A DNA stretch of 64,000 bases from Purshia tridentata (taxonomy: Eukaryota > Streptophyta > Magnoliopsida > Rosales > Rosaceae), in NCBI GenBank assembly GCA_003254885.1, contig QANT01002714.1, positions 1 through 64,000 on the forward strand, given 5' to 3'. The notes under the pieces are model-generated. The model saw nothing but the letters and a program-made list of their open reading frames with translations. It ran no database searches and had not been told where the DNA came from. The position numbers and the translations under genes were made by a program. Each line of letters begins with the position of its first letter. Positions within the stretch are counted from its first letter, which is position 1. This document shows, piece after piece, positions 48,243 to 59,445 of this stretch.

Positions 48243-48477
48243 ACACACACACACACACACACCCACACACATCTCTGCATAATCTGCATTTCTACCTATC
48301 AATGGACAAATGCTGACATAGTTGAATGGTATGTGTAACAACCAACAGGTCCATGATGCGGGTCACATGGTTCCGATGGACCAGCCCAAGGCTGCATTAG
48401 AGATGCTGAAAAGGTGGACTCAGGGTACACTTTCTGAAGCTGCAGCTGATCCAGAAAAACTTGTTGCTCAGATGTGA
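44322..48477 (+). CDS. Serine carboxypeptidase-like protein, SCPL47/48/49 type
   Basis: Secreted or vacuolar peptidase of family S10 that removes C-terminal residues. Nine exons (44322-44656, 45161-45329, 45513-45632, 46435-46578, 46663-46813, 47159-47247, 47707-47965, 48070-48203, 48349-48477) give 509 residues. Residues 1-26 are a clear signal peptide. Substrate-binding words are [20 protein letters not shown] and [17 protein letters not shown]. The catalytic Ser is in [15 protein letters not shown], the Asp in [20 protein letters not shown] and the His in [20 protein letters not shown]. The GESYAGHY form and the propeptide [12 protein letters not shown] place it with the carboxypeptidase-III-like SCPL47-49 group. 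Exon 1 ends at GTTAGC, which restores [12 protein letters not shown]. Intron 3 holds a hAT-like element, and the donor of intron 8 runs straight into a CT/CA microsatellite. Confidence 0.95.
45662..46171. mobile_element. hAT-like MITE in intron 3 of the carboxypeptidase gene
   Basis: The left end CAGGGGTAGACCC and the inverse of the right end CATGGGCGGACC agree at 9 of 12 positions, and the arms continue with GGTGGGCT in both. The flanking 8 bases are GCTAAAAC (45654-45661) and GCAAAAAC (46172-46179), an 8-bp target duplication with one mismatch, as expected for hAT elements. No transposase is present. The divergence suggests an old insertion. Confidence 0.75.
48205..48270 (+). repeat. Compound (CT)n-(CA)n microsatellite in carboxypeptidase intron 8
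   Basis: About 16 CT units, a short interruption and then about 10 CA units begin one base after the GT of the intron 8 donor (48204-48205). Such tracts vary in length between individuals. Confidence 0.95.
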
Positions 48478-49200
48478 TCATAGGGGGGAACATAGAAGGA
48501 ACTTAGAGGGGCCGTGGCCCCTGCAAACTCCTGAAAATAAACAATTTGAATATCAATATGTTGAGCATGTGTGCCACTTGTAAATACTCTGGCTTCTCAT
48601 AAATAGTACAGATATTCTCTAAAATGAAATTTAATTACTCTATGTAAGATATATATAGAAAAAAAAAAAAAAACATTTTTAAGTAAAAAAGTAAATAATG
48701 TCTTTTGAATATACACGCCAGCCCTTTTAGAGCCTTATAGTAAATCACAACATTTTCCGGACAAGAAGGGACTAAGGAGTGTCCGTGCCCATCCACTGTC
48801 TATTTCAAACACTCAAGCTTTGAGATGTAGCCAATAATTTGTTCATTGCATTCATCATCCAGTCATGGCCGACTCCTCTTTTGTTTTTTAATTTTGTGAA
48901 CCTTTTAAAAAAAATTTAATTAGTTGATCCAGACTCCAGTGCTGTGCACCCAAGGATGAATTCAGAAATTTTAAAAAAAAAATTATTGAAAAAATTGATA
49001 GTCCCCTTAAAACAATTTGGGCTTATAGTCAGCCTTCGAAGAGAAAAATTTATTTTAGGCTTCTGAATTAGAAGCCCAATTGATTTTTGTTTGGACCGGA
49101 AACAAACCCGAAACCCGTTTAAATTTCCAACCAACTTATCAAATGAAACGTGTCGTAGAGAGTGTTTGCTAGGGTGGAGGATAGAACAGAGTGCATTCCA
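48478..49200. other. Intergenic: carboxypeptidase 3' flank and promoter of the next gene
   Basis: AT-rich with two poly(A) runs (48659-48674 and 48969-48981). No gene is seen. Confidence 0.45.
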
Positions 49201-52200
49201 ATGGCAGCTGCTCTTGCCTTCTCTCTGAATTCTCGTCTGCTTTTGGTTCCTTCAGTTTCCTTAAATCCATTGGCAGTTCCACAGATTTCAACAGTATCTT
49301 CTTCTTTATCAGCAAACAAAACCCATCACTTGAAGCTCAAAAACTCCCCAAGAGCATCTTCTGAAGGTACTTTCTTATCTTCTGAACTTGAAGTTCACTC
49401 TAAATGCGCATTTTTTGATGGTGGGCACTGTTGAATTGAGTGTGTGCAGCTAAATTTAGCATTTCTTGGTTGTTGGTGTGTGTTGTGTTGGTTTGCTCTA
49501 TTTACCTATTTGCTTCATGTGGAACTGCTGCCAATTTAAAGCCAACCTGGGTTTATTTTAGTTCTTAAAAGGAAAAATGTTCATTGGGGTTGAGCTTATC
49601 CATCAGAAAATCACGAAGAGAATATAATCTCAGCTTGAGAATGTAGCCATGTGACGATGATAATTTAAGCTGAGCTTGAGCAAGAAACATAAAATGCATG
49701 GTTGCTAGTATTTTGTGGAACTTGGACTTCGAACTTCGAATAATGCAATTTTCCAATCTTATCTTTTCAGCAATTAACCCAAAAACAAAATTCATATCTT
49801 TTTAGATGATGATGTTACCACGAAAGACTTCAGTTTTTGGTCATGCTATGATGTAGAGTCTGGGTGTTTTGTCAACAATATTTTTTCACATCTCCACTTT
49901 TGTTTGTCTTCTCTAATTTATTTTAAGGCCTATACTGCCTGCTTAATTTTATTTCTGTATAATTTTCTAAACAATCTTACAGACGTTCCTAGTGAGTTGA
50001 TTGAAGACTCAAAATTCGTTCCTCTGAATGCTGATGATCTTATATATGGTCCACCTGTAAGTTGTGGTTAGTTTCACTCCATTGATAAAAAATGTTACCT
50101 GTCATTGTTATTACTTTAGCATGACCTCCTATTTAGGGATACAAACTGAACATAATCATTTCATTTGTTTGTTGAAAAAAATGAATGACAGTACATGTAT
50201 CTTTCTAAACTTATTAGAACAAAGAAACAAGCTTTTGAAACAGAGAGACATCCCAACTTTAAAATATCATTGTTTAAAGAATTTTTTTTCTATTATCTGA
50301 AATTCCCAAATGTTGGTCATTTCTATAATCTATTCATAATCAATTTTCTAATACTTTCTTTTCCTCTATTAAGAATATTTTTATCGTTTTTGACTAGGTA
50401 TACCTTCAAATCTAATTCATTGATTTATCTTTTGATGTGAACTGATGAAATGATATTCTAAATACTAAAAAGGTTGAAAATTCAAACTTTTTCTTTTCCA
50501 GGCTTTGTTACTGTTGGGCTTTGAAGTGGAGGAAGCTGTGAAGGTAACTTTTTTTTTCCCCTTCCTGCTATTTTATTTTCTATTCATATATCTGGTTGAA
50601 TAGTTTTTATTATAATTTTATTATTTCCTTCATCCGGGAATAGTACTAATAGAAGTTTCTACGAAGAAAGATCAATAGCTTATGGACTGAAACAACTCCA
50701 GTTATCATGTCTTAGAAGCTGAACCATTAATCACTATAAACCTTCCCGTAAAACACAAGGAAAATATTACTGCTTTTGAAAGTTTTAAGAACCAGTTTCA
50801 TGGAAGCACTGCAAAGAACCTTCATCTCAGAAAGTAGATTGTTCTTGTTTCTATAATGGTTAACTTGTGGAGTGACACGTAAGAGCCTTGGTTCTAGCTC
50901 ATCATATTATCTTATATGTGTCTTTGGTGCAGATACAACAGTTTTTGAGACAGTTGGACGGTGAATTCCTCAAGGTAACCTTATATGTTTAACATTATAT
51001 TCATTTCCTATGTAGAAGCTACAGAAGAACATTATAGAGGGAATTTTGCTTGTTAGGGTTTAACTCAGAAAATGAAAAGATTAGTCAATCAATCTTATTC
51101 TTTATACAGACTTTTCTTATTGCTTAGTGATACATTTGGATTAAATTTTGAGTGGAATTGATTAAACATTTTTGTTCGGTAATTGCTTACATTATTTTGA
51201 CTCATTGCTATACATTTATCAATAATGGACTTTTTACCTCTTTTATAGAGAATAGACTTTTATCTCAAGCCTTTCCATTTGAGTAAACTATAGTCATCGT
51301 TATGGTTCTTGTTCTTGGTGTTCTTGCTATGCCTAATCAAAATAAATTTTGTACTATTGATAGATAATTTTTTTTTGGCCAATTACTATTGATAGATACT
51401 TGACTATATGAGATTTGTATCTGATTTCTTCATATGTTTACCAGTTTCCTGTGTGATCTTAATATCAGTTATTGTAGGTTATTTATTGTACTGAAGACAT
51501 GATTACTCGTTCACTTTGGGATGCAATGAATACAAGCCAACCCAATTTGGAAGCATTGAAGGTCAAAGTCTTCACATATTATCTCACTTGTTAAGTCCTA
51601 ATTTGTAGCCAGTCTGCCTATAATTGGTATGTTCTGTTCTGCAGATTGCTAAGCCACTGCCACGAATCTGTTTCTTATCTGGTCTTAGTGGGGAGGAGAT
51701 GATGATGTTCATTGATGCTTTTCCAGAAGCTGGTACCTTAAAGTTTCTCTATCCATCAAATACCTATTTGTCTTTTTGATACTCTTTTTTTACAATAATT
51801 TGAATTCTCCCGATATCATGAGCTCCCAGTTCAATATTTTAACTTCAATGAGTTTTAGGGAATATATGAATTTAAAAGTGTTGGCAATCTCAAAATATAT
51901 ATGGTATTTTTCCAATACAATTGATGTTTAAGGGTGATTCTTATTGCTGGCAAAACATATTAGCCTGAAGATGTGCTGCATGGAAACAGTGATCAGTGTA
52001 CATTAATTGGTTTTAACTTCTAAGCCACTCACATCAACTTGAAAGCGGATTTCGTGTATGGAAATGCCCATCAGCCAAGTTACTTGGATAACCTGCCCCA
52101 CTACCCCCCTTTTCCCATTTCTGCTTTTCTTTACCGTTCTCAGTATCTAAATCCCTTTTCTTTTATGCTGTAAAGAAGAGTATTGAGGATGAACCCATAA

Positions 52201-52512
52201 TATCCATTAGCCCATTTGCATTGAATTACTATGTTCAGTTTGAAGAAAATTTTTCATGTCCATGTTCACTACTGAAATTGCTCTCTGGTTTTATACAGGA
52301 CTGGAACCAGCTATTTTTGCAGCCCTTGTTCCCAACAGTGCCGATAAACCGCTGCAGGAATTGATAGAAGAGATTGTGGGGGACCATGAAATGCTAGTGA
52401 GTGTTTTCTTGCTCTATTGATATAAATTATAAAATTACAGAAAATCATCTGACCTATAATATAACACATTTTTATTTCCATACAGACTGCAAAAGAAAAG
52501 GAAAAGGCATAG
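49201..52512 (+). CDS. Small plastid-targeted protein, DUF3783-like
   Basis: Eight short exons (49201-49366, 49983-50056, 50502-50543, 50933-50974, 51478-51561, 51645-51732, 52299-52396, 52486-52512) join in frame to 206 residues. Residues 1 to about 50 are Ser/Leu-rich with few acidic residues, typical of a chloroplast transit peptide. The mature part has KFVPLNADDLIYGPPALLL, GFEVEEAVKIQQFLRQLDGE, KPLPRICFLSGLSGEEMMMF, FIDAFPEAGLEPAIFAALVP and ELIEEIVGDHEML. I recall this pattern as a conserved plant protein with a DUF3783-type domain (PF12646), but the assignment is from memory and no function is known to me. It is conserved enough to be a real gene, and the splice frames all agree. It is tail-to-tail with the next gene. 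Confidence 0.75.
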
Positions 52513-53792
52513 GCATATGCAGACTCGATAATGGAGATTGAATTTTGTTTCTGTGCTCAGAGATTTGCTTGTAGTTTATGCCAATTCTAGATACAATCTT
52601 GTTTTCATTGAGAGCAATGTTTATAGTAGAGAGGGAGTGTAACCCATGGCTCATATTACGCATCACCAAAATCATCAAAGGTACTAGAGTGTAAACCTTG
52701 TCACAATTATAGGCACTAGAGTGCATACTGATATCTGTTATGTCAAAACAACTAGAAACTATCCTCATTTACCTCTTCAGAAAGGTTTGCAATCCATTTA
52801 CTAGAAAATGCAATCATAGAAGCCATGGGAGGGCCTTCTCTACAAGTATATAAATGAGAGGCCAAAAACCAGTAGGCTTGGTGTAATACAAGGAAGTATT
52901 TCAGTTGCTAGTGCCAAAGTGAGCCAGGCCATCAGCAACACCAGTGCCAAGCAGCTTCAAGTAATTAGATAGAATGATGAATTTTACGCTTGTCTCCTGC
53001 AGAAACCATAAACAAATTGGAAGATTAGAAACTATGTGAAGATGAGACAACTGGTGTTTAAGAGATAGTCCTAAATTCAAAAAATCCTGTGAAATTAACT
53101 ATTGCAAGTACAATAAAGCAGTCAAACAATTTTCTATGTTATACGCATTGTGAGGCATCTCTGACAAGATCAGTGAAAAGGGCTTTTTCAAAGAAATGTT
53201 TTATGAAAAGAAAACGCAAGATGCCTTAACTTGCTTTGAAGAGTTCAAATCATCATTCGAAAGAGAGAAGTCTTTTTATCAACCAAACTTGTAACTAGAT
53301 ACAAAGAAAATCCGACACAACATAACTTCATAAGTTCATTTTTCCTTAATTCAAGTTTACATAGCTTATAATAAAATGAATGACTCTAACTTGGATCAAA
53401 TAAAATACTTAAGACCTGGGAAATGTGCAAGGGATCAAATATCAAAGATATGCAGCCTAAAACTTAAATAACGGTTATGCATATCAACACAATAAGCAAA
53501 GCTATTTGATCATGCATCCCACATAATGTGAAACTGCAAGTACATTACTAATCTGCTTATGCTGCTGGTCAGCTAAACCAGCATAAAACTAATTTATTTA
53601 TCCTGATTCCTGACTTAGCACAACTTCATCACAAACAAGCCATTTTGAAACATAAATCAAATTTTCAATCACAAACAACAAAACTAGACCAAATACTAAA
53701 GAAAGAAGAATGGAAAGATTCACACCTTGAATGACCCAGTTGAAATTACCCAGTTTCAAACAAAACCCAGCTGTTAAAATCAACTCAATCAT
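52513..53792. other. Tail-to-tail intergenic region
   Basis: It holds the 3' UTRs of the plastid gene (left) and of the U11/U12-31K gene (right). No ORF of interest and no repeat with clear ends were seen. Confidence 0.45.
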
Positions 53793-54560
53793 TCACTCAT
53801 CATCATCATCATTCTCACTCTCATCACTAAAGTAACTAGCTTTCTTGACAACCTTCTTCTTCTTCTTCTCCTCCTCCAACTCCTCTCTCAACAGCAACCT
53901 CTGGTCAGCTCCATCATCCACCACAGACGCCCAATTATCATCCTCAAACCTCTCCCCACTATCCTCCCACTCCAACTCGTCCCCACGCGCCGCCCCACCA
54001 CCTCCACCGCCGACACCGTCACCACCTCTCCTCCCCTTCTTCTGCGGCGGCCGCTCCCTGGGCCCCAGCTGGTTCTTCGGGCACTCGTACGACAAGTGAC
54101 CCTCGGCGCCACACTCGTAGCACCGGCTCTTGTCCTTGTACTCCCTCTTGCGGATGAACTCGGTGGCGCGGCCGTTGTCGGCGGCGATGGAAGCCGAGAG
54201 CTTCCGGCCGTTGAGAATCTTCCCGTGCATCTCACGCGCGGCCGAGACGGCGTCGGCGCGTGAGACGAACTGGACGAACGCGACGCCGCGGCTCTGGCGG
54301 GTCTCGCGGTTCTTGAGAACCGTGACGCGGGCGATCTTGCCGAAGTGGGAGAAGAGGGTGTGGAGGTCGGAGTTGGTGAGCGAGTAGTCGAGGTTCGAGA
54401 CGTAGATGGTGGATTTGGAAGGGGCTAAGGTTCCCGAACCCGACCCGGTGGGCTTGTTCGTGGGCTTTTGGGTCGGTGGGGCTGAGGCGTAGCGGTAGTA
54501 GAATGTGTCGTCTTCGTCTTCGTCGCTGCTGTTGCTCTTCCTCTTCTTCTTTTGCACCAT
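53793..54560 (-). CDS. U11/U12 snRNP 31-kDa protein (minor spliceosome)
   Basis: Component of the U11/U12 di-snRNP, which recognises U12-type introns. In plants it is needed for correct U12 splicing and normal development. It is a single exon of 255 residues. The acidic start [20 protein letters not shown] is followed by one RRM (about 45-125) with RNP2 [11 protein letters not shown] and RNP1 [10 protein letters not shown]. Then come a CCHC zinc knuckle [17 protein letters not shown], a Gly-rich stretch and an acidic/Lys-rich tail ending [12 protein letters not shown] chose ATG 54560 (MVQKKKRK), as relatives start with a Lys-rich run. The in-frame ATG at 54578 would add six residues (261). 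The coding region is much more GC-rich than its surroundings. It is head-to-head with the BORCS8-like gene. Confidence 0.93.
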   Translation of the reverse strand: MVQKKKRKSNSSDEDEDDTFYYRYASAPPTQKPTNKPTGSGSGTLAPSKSTIYVSNLDYSLTNSDLHTLFSHFGKIARVTVLKNRETRQSRGVAFVQFVSRADAVSAAREMHGKILNGRKLSASIAADNGRATEFIRKREYKDKSRCYECGAEGHLSYECPKNQLGPRERPPQKKGRRGGDGVGGGGGGAARGDELEWEDSGERFEDDNWASVVDDGADQRLLLREELEEEKKKKKVVKKASYFSDESENDDDDE

Positions 54561-54778
54561 TGTCGATGTCACTCCCAAGCTTCAATGGCCATACCATTCG
54601 TTTTTGTGTTTTATTCAGCGCAGGGGGAGATCACGTGACATTCTCCGACCCAAAAATAGATAATTTGGGTGCGGTTATTGGTACTCAATTTTTTTATTTT
54701 CAATAAATAATTATTTTCATCATTCACTTGAATTTTAATTAACTAAATAAATACTTATTTTAAAAACTATAATCGCAA

Positions 54779-55010
54779 CATGTTCAGTAAACCATAATCA
54801 AACATGTTATGGTCGTTCAGCAATAACTTACTGAACATAGTATTGTTTATTCGGCTACAGATTATTGAACACTTCTAAAAAATTTAGAAATAGGTGTTCG
54901 GTGATTGCTAACCGAACATACTTCAATCTGTTCGATTTTGCACCACCGAACATCCTTTCACCCATTCAGTTGTGCACTACTGAATATTCTTCTAATTGTT
55001 CAGTAAATAG
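54779..55010. repeat. Cluster of GTTCAGT/GTTCGGT words and inverses
   Basis: At least eight words of the form TGTTCAGT, TTCAGCAAT, TTCGGTGAT, ACCGAACAT or ACTGAACAT occur in both orientations within 230 bases, so the block can pair with itself. No terminal repeats or target duplication were found. Confidence 0.55.
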
Positions 55011-55180
55011 ATGCTAAACAAAATTTTAAAAAAAAATTTTAAAAACCTTTTTTTGTATTCAAGTTCGACATTAAACCACTATGATTCAAATTATTGCATC
55101 TTAAAAAGAAATTATTTAATATAGATGGCAATTGATGGTGGCATTGGATGGTGGGTAGTGAGATATTAGCGTTGAGTGTT

Positions 55181-55492
55181 GGGCGATGGTGAGTAAAACT
55201 GACCACCAAGTTATCTCCAATGAGTCAGTGAGAGTGAGAGACTGAGAGACAAACCCATCGTTGAGTGAAACTTAATGTCCAAATATGAGTAGGTTTTTGA
55301 GTTAGAGTGAAATTAGTGGGTCAAACCTATGTGAGAGAAAAGGTTAAAAATTAGTTATGAATTTTGGCTCATATGTTTACTCACCCTATCTGAAGCAATA
55401 ATTAATATCATTGAATTACATTATTTATGTTAAAACCCATACTAAATTTGAGTAACGCTCACCTATTTTACTCACCACCATTGAAAATGCCC
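55181..55492. mobile_element. MITE-like inverted-repeat element
   Basis: The left end GGGCGATGGTGAGTAAAACT and the inverse of the right end GGGCATTTTCAATGGTGGTG followed by AGTAAAATAGG share GGGC and GGTGAGTAAAA, with a small deletion in the left arm. The interior is non-coding. Flanks show no clear target duplication, so the family (perhaps Mutator-type) is uncertain. Confidence 0.5.
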
Positions 55493-56834
55493 AATTGTCC
55501 ATAATTGTCCATAATTGTCTATTATTGAACTGATGAAAAGTTAGGTAAAAGTAGTTGCATAATATTTTTTACGGAATTTCTGATTGAGCTTATGGCATAA
55601 CCGAAAGAGCTATTTTAACACAAATATAAATGTTAGTGATCGATTGGCAGAAAACAAAAACTTGGGGACCATAAAGGAATAAGGGTAAAAATTCGAGGGA
55701 ATAAAAAAAATAAAAGGGTAAAAAACAAACGTTGTGCGAGTGTAACTTGTGTTTAGTTAAATGCCGTTAGTTGAGCTGACATAACTTGCAAGAAGAAGAG
55801 ACAGATGGAGAGATATGATGAAGTAGAGATGAGGGAAGCTTCTGCAGATTGCGACCTCAATGGCTGATTATCTTTGAAGAAAGCGGCAGCTGAGAAGAGG
55901 GCCTCGGATGATTCAAAATCAGATTATTGTTATGCAAATAGGACACCGCTTCTAGGGTTTCCTGTAAGCTATTAATAACCCCTTTCTCTCAAGGTGCCTC
56001 TTTTTTTTTTTTTTCTTATATTTCAACGAAAAATCATGTTTAGAGAATTGGGTATTTGATATTTTGTTGTTTCTTAAGATGGGTATTGATTGAAATGCAT
56101 GATTTTGCCTTTAGGTCAGTGATTTCGATTCCTGAAGTAGAGTTTAGGCCCTGTTTGTTTGCAGCAAACTTGGTTAAAGAAATAGAGTTAATTTTGTTTT
56201 CAATGGATACGTTAAATTAAGAGAGTCTCCTTATGGCCTATGCATATACAGATGTGTTGGAGTGGTCTATGTGATTTTTTTGGACCTATATTGTAGATTT
56301 TCTTTTATGGTTACATCAAAAGCATACAAAACTGAAGATTTACCGTGTTGCATGGAACTATGTTCAGATTTGAGAGTGATATGTGCTTCCAAAATAGTTC
56401 TTTTTAATTATGAAAATAATTCAGGATGAATCTTCTTGAACTTGGGAGTGCACCTATTAGCTATCACGCAAATAGATCATTTAGATGAGAAACTTTTAAT
56501 CATTCACGAAATAAATTTATTTAGATGATCAGCAAATTTCAGCATGGTGTTATTAGTGGTTGGGAAATTTATGGTTGCATCATAAAAAATAATTATGTAT
56601 AATAATTTGAAAGACACTATGCAAGCAATTAAGTGTTTTTATTTTTTATTTTTCAGTTGCTAATTTACCGCAATTTCTTGAGCGCACTAGTGTTTTAATT
56701 TCTGTATCATTTAGTGCAGATGCATAAAGCTCTACTAAATTAACGCCTGCATAGATAATTCTTCATTACTTATTTTTCTCATTACCATTCCACTTTTCTT
56801 ATTTTCAACTCTTCAATTTTTGACAAAACCAGTG

Positions 56835-56855
56835 ATGAACTGCCTTATGATTTGA
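56835..56855 (+). other. Six-codon upstream ORF of the BORCS8-like gene
   Basis: The sequence encodes MNCLMI and a stop, ending four bases before the main ATG at 56860. If transcribed, it could lower translation of the main frame or force reinitiation. No translation evidence is visible. Confidence 0.4.
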
Positions 56856-56859
56856 AAAG

Positions 56860-57648
56860 ATGCATGGATTCTCCACTGTTGATGGCTTTGTGGAGATAAC
56901 TGAATGCTTGGGAGAGATGATTAAATATGTGGCAAATGAACCCTCAGTAGGGCTTTTTTATGTTCAGCAGCACACTCAAAATGCAGTGCCCAATCTCGTT
57001 AGTCTCAGAAATAATGTTGTGAATAAGTCACGTGAAACAACTTTGCACACTGAAGATTCAGAGGATTCCATAATTATGGTGAGATCAATGAAAGAATGCG
57101 GACTTCCCATTGCTGATGAGATGATTAGAGACATAAAGAAATCTTTAGCAGTTATGTCAACGAAACAACCGAAAAGAGGGTTAATCCATAACCAAACATC
57201 CAGTTTTCATACGGGAAGAGCAAGCTCTTGGAAACCAGGCAGTTGGGGTCGTTCCACAAGTGATCTCCTGCAGGAAAGGGAAAGCAGTTATTTTTCTACT
57301 GTATTCAAATCTGCAAGAGAAAAGGCCAGCAATTTCAAGTGGCCGCAACTTGATTCTAAAGAATTAAGACAGACCTCCCTTCATACTCCATCAGTATCAG
57401 TTGCTACTGCAAGTACTAGTTCATCTATACCAGATACAGAGGCTGATGAGCTGCCCTTGTCGAGTCATGTTGTAGATGAGCCACAGGAAGAACAAGTTGA
57501 TGATAGCTTGTCAACTCATAACTTATCATCACTGTCAGAAAACTATGATGAATTCAAGGCTGATAAAGAAGTTAAACTACAAGAGTGGTTGGAAGGGACT
57601 GGCAACCTAGATAAGCGCAGAGAAGCAAGTGATGCAGAAAGATTTTAG
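56860..57648 (+). CDS. BORCS8 (MEF2BNB)-like protein
   Basis: In animals BORCS8 is a subunit of BORC, which links lysosomes to kinesin through Arl8. The plant homologue's role is not established. One exon encodes 262 residues. The N-terminal 90 residues match the BORCS8 region: FVEITECLGEMIKYVANEPS, VGLFYVQQHTQNAVPNLVSL and MVRSMKECGLPIADEMIRDI. The rest is plant-specific, Ser-rich and probably disordered (SSWKPGSWGRSTSDLL, FKSAREKASNFKWPQL), ending KLQEWLEGTGNLDKRRE. The start fits relatives that begin M-x-GFSTVDGFVEITE. A 5' UTR exon near 55800-55963 (donor GTAAGC at 55964) and an acceptor at 56831-56832 are plausible, giving a leader intron of about 870 bases. It is tail-to-tail with FLD. 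Confidence 0.8.
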   Translation: MHGFSTVDGFVEITECLGEMIKYVANEPSVGLFYVQQHTQNAVPNLVSLRNNVVNKSRETTLHTEDSEDSIIMVRSMKECGLPIADEMIRDIKKSLAVMSTKQPKRGLIHNQTSSFHTGRASSWKPGSWGRSTSDLLQERESSYFSTVFKSAREKASNFKWPQLDSKELRQTSLHTPSVSVATASTSSSIPDTEADELPLSSHVVDEPQEEQVDDSLSTHNLSSLSENYDEFKADKEVKLQEWLEGTGNLDKRREASDAERF

Positions 57649-59445
57649 CTTGTCAATGTTAAGATACTGAAAGAGCTTTATAGCATGTATATATTTTGTT
57701 GTGTCTTGTGTTATTATCTATGGAAAATAATATATACACGATTATTTGAAAAATTGAATTTTTAAGGATGATTTTAATAAAAACAAAAATAAAAGTTCTT
57801 CCTCTGATGCTTATTGGTCCAATATAGCTAGGGATAGTTGACTGAGTATGGTGTGTGATAAGAGTAGGGTGTGATAGAGTACCATGCATCTTGAATTCCT
57901 TGATGGTACAAAGAGTAATCTATCACTTTAACTTTTCACATATCGTACCACACCATTGTTGTTCCTTTTTTTTTTTTTTTAATAAAAGTTGGTCAATTTC
58001 AATGTAAAACTTCAAAATAAGGAGTAAAAACACTTTTTGAGGTGGGTATGTGGTTTGTCCTCTTAAACAAATTTTAAGTATTTGCATTTGTGGTGCATGC
58101 TCAAACATTGACCAAGACATGTAGTGAGGGTGGGCGGAATAAGGTCAAGATTAGGTTAAGTCCAGGTTTGTTTCCCTCGTGTAACCGAAAAAAAAAAAAT
58201 TCAAATGTGCAAAAGACTCAAGTAATCTTTGAACTGTCCATGATCAGGGTTTTGAAAGTTCTACTTTCACACATATTCATTGATATACTCACACTCACCT
58301 GAATATTGCTAATTTATATTAGCTTCAGGGTCATTCTCTATTAAAGTAAAACAGCTTTGGATCTCTTTCTTTTACGGTTTTATTAAGATTCAATTCGATG
58401 GAGTGTCGCGTATGAAAAGTAAGCAGCATGCACAGAAGTAATATGATGTCTACAAGTACACAATATTCTCAACAGAATAACGTTTTTATTAACAAATGAG
58501 TTGCTTTGAAAAAATTCCAGGCAGCACTTGCATCCAGTTATAAAATCTGATCATAATGGTACAAGGAAAATCATGATCATGTTCTACAATCTGTATTTTG
58601 TTTTATTTTGTAACTCGGTGAAAAATGAACACTACAAATCCGCAAAGAATGCTTCCTTCACACATTAACTCAACATCTTGTGGACCTGGATGGATCACAG
58701 TTCCACGAGCATTCCACCAGTCAACACCGTCTGGGGTATCATCATAAAAGCATCGGCCATGGGCAACACCTGCTTCACAATCAGCTTGGCAAGTGGCAAC
58801 AAGTGTCATGGACAGACAGTAGGTATAATTGTGGCATTGTTCCTGAGTTTCACCTGAAGTCCTAGGCCAAAGTTGTGGCCGTGATCGTCATCTGTGCATT
58901 TAATTTGGACATCTTGAAAGATGGCTCAGAGTTGATCTTGCTTGATGTTCAATTGGATACCACCTTTGTCACTGAGCAGAGTAGGAGCCAGCAAGTGGGA
59001 CAAATTTCTTCTACAATTGAGGATGGTGGTTGTGGCTATCCAGTCAAAGACCATGCTCAGCACAAAATAGCTCTCACAAGGCTGGTAGCAGGACCTGGTC
59101 TTGGTGGCCCTTGTACACAGACTCAAAGGTGAATAGGAACAGTCCCATAAATTCAGCAAAGCATGCACCAAAAAGACCGACTCCGCAAGAACAAAGGATG
59201 ATCTCAAAGCTACAGAAAGCAAACAATTCTCACCGTAAAAAGAAACACAATTAATCAAGTAAAGAAAAACCCTGCACTGCATAAATAAGAGAATTTTGAT
59301 TTAGAAAAACTAAAATTTCCACTACATGTGTTCAGCATCCATTAGTGGAAATGAGACTGTTAAGATGACGGATGATAAGTGTGACTAGAAAAGACAGAAA
59401 TTAATTAAAAGACATCTCACCTCTCAACTGAAAGAGGTCACCTAA
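57649..59445. other. Tail-to-tail region with an unexplained higher-complexity stretch
   Basis: 57649-58580 is AT-rich 3' flank. 58600-59250 is GC-richer and holds coding-like pieces on the minus strand, for example ATCQADCEAGVAHGRCFYDD and GPQDVELMCEGSILCGF (58603-58809) and GLFGACFAEFMGLFLFTFES (about 59140), in shifting frames. I could not assign it to a family. It may be a decayed gene or part of the FLD 3' UTR. Confidence 0.4.

Larger units (their letters stand above)
54561..55800. other. Divergent intergenic region with two repeat blocks
   Basis: The left 100 bases are the U11/U12-31K leader. A cluster of TTCAGT/TTCGGT words occupies about 54779-55010, and a MITE-like element 55181-55492. 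Three short AATTGTCCAT repeats follow at 55493-55530. No gene is seen. Confidence 0.5.

Noticed and set aside
53888-54387. Several long Arg/Pro/Gly-rich ORFs overlapping U11/U12-31K
   Set aside because: They are shadow frames of a GC-rich single-exon gene whose RRM and zinc knuckle are clear.
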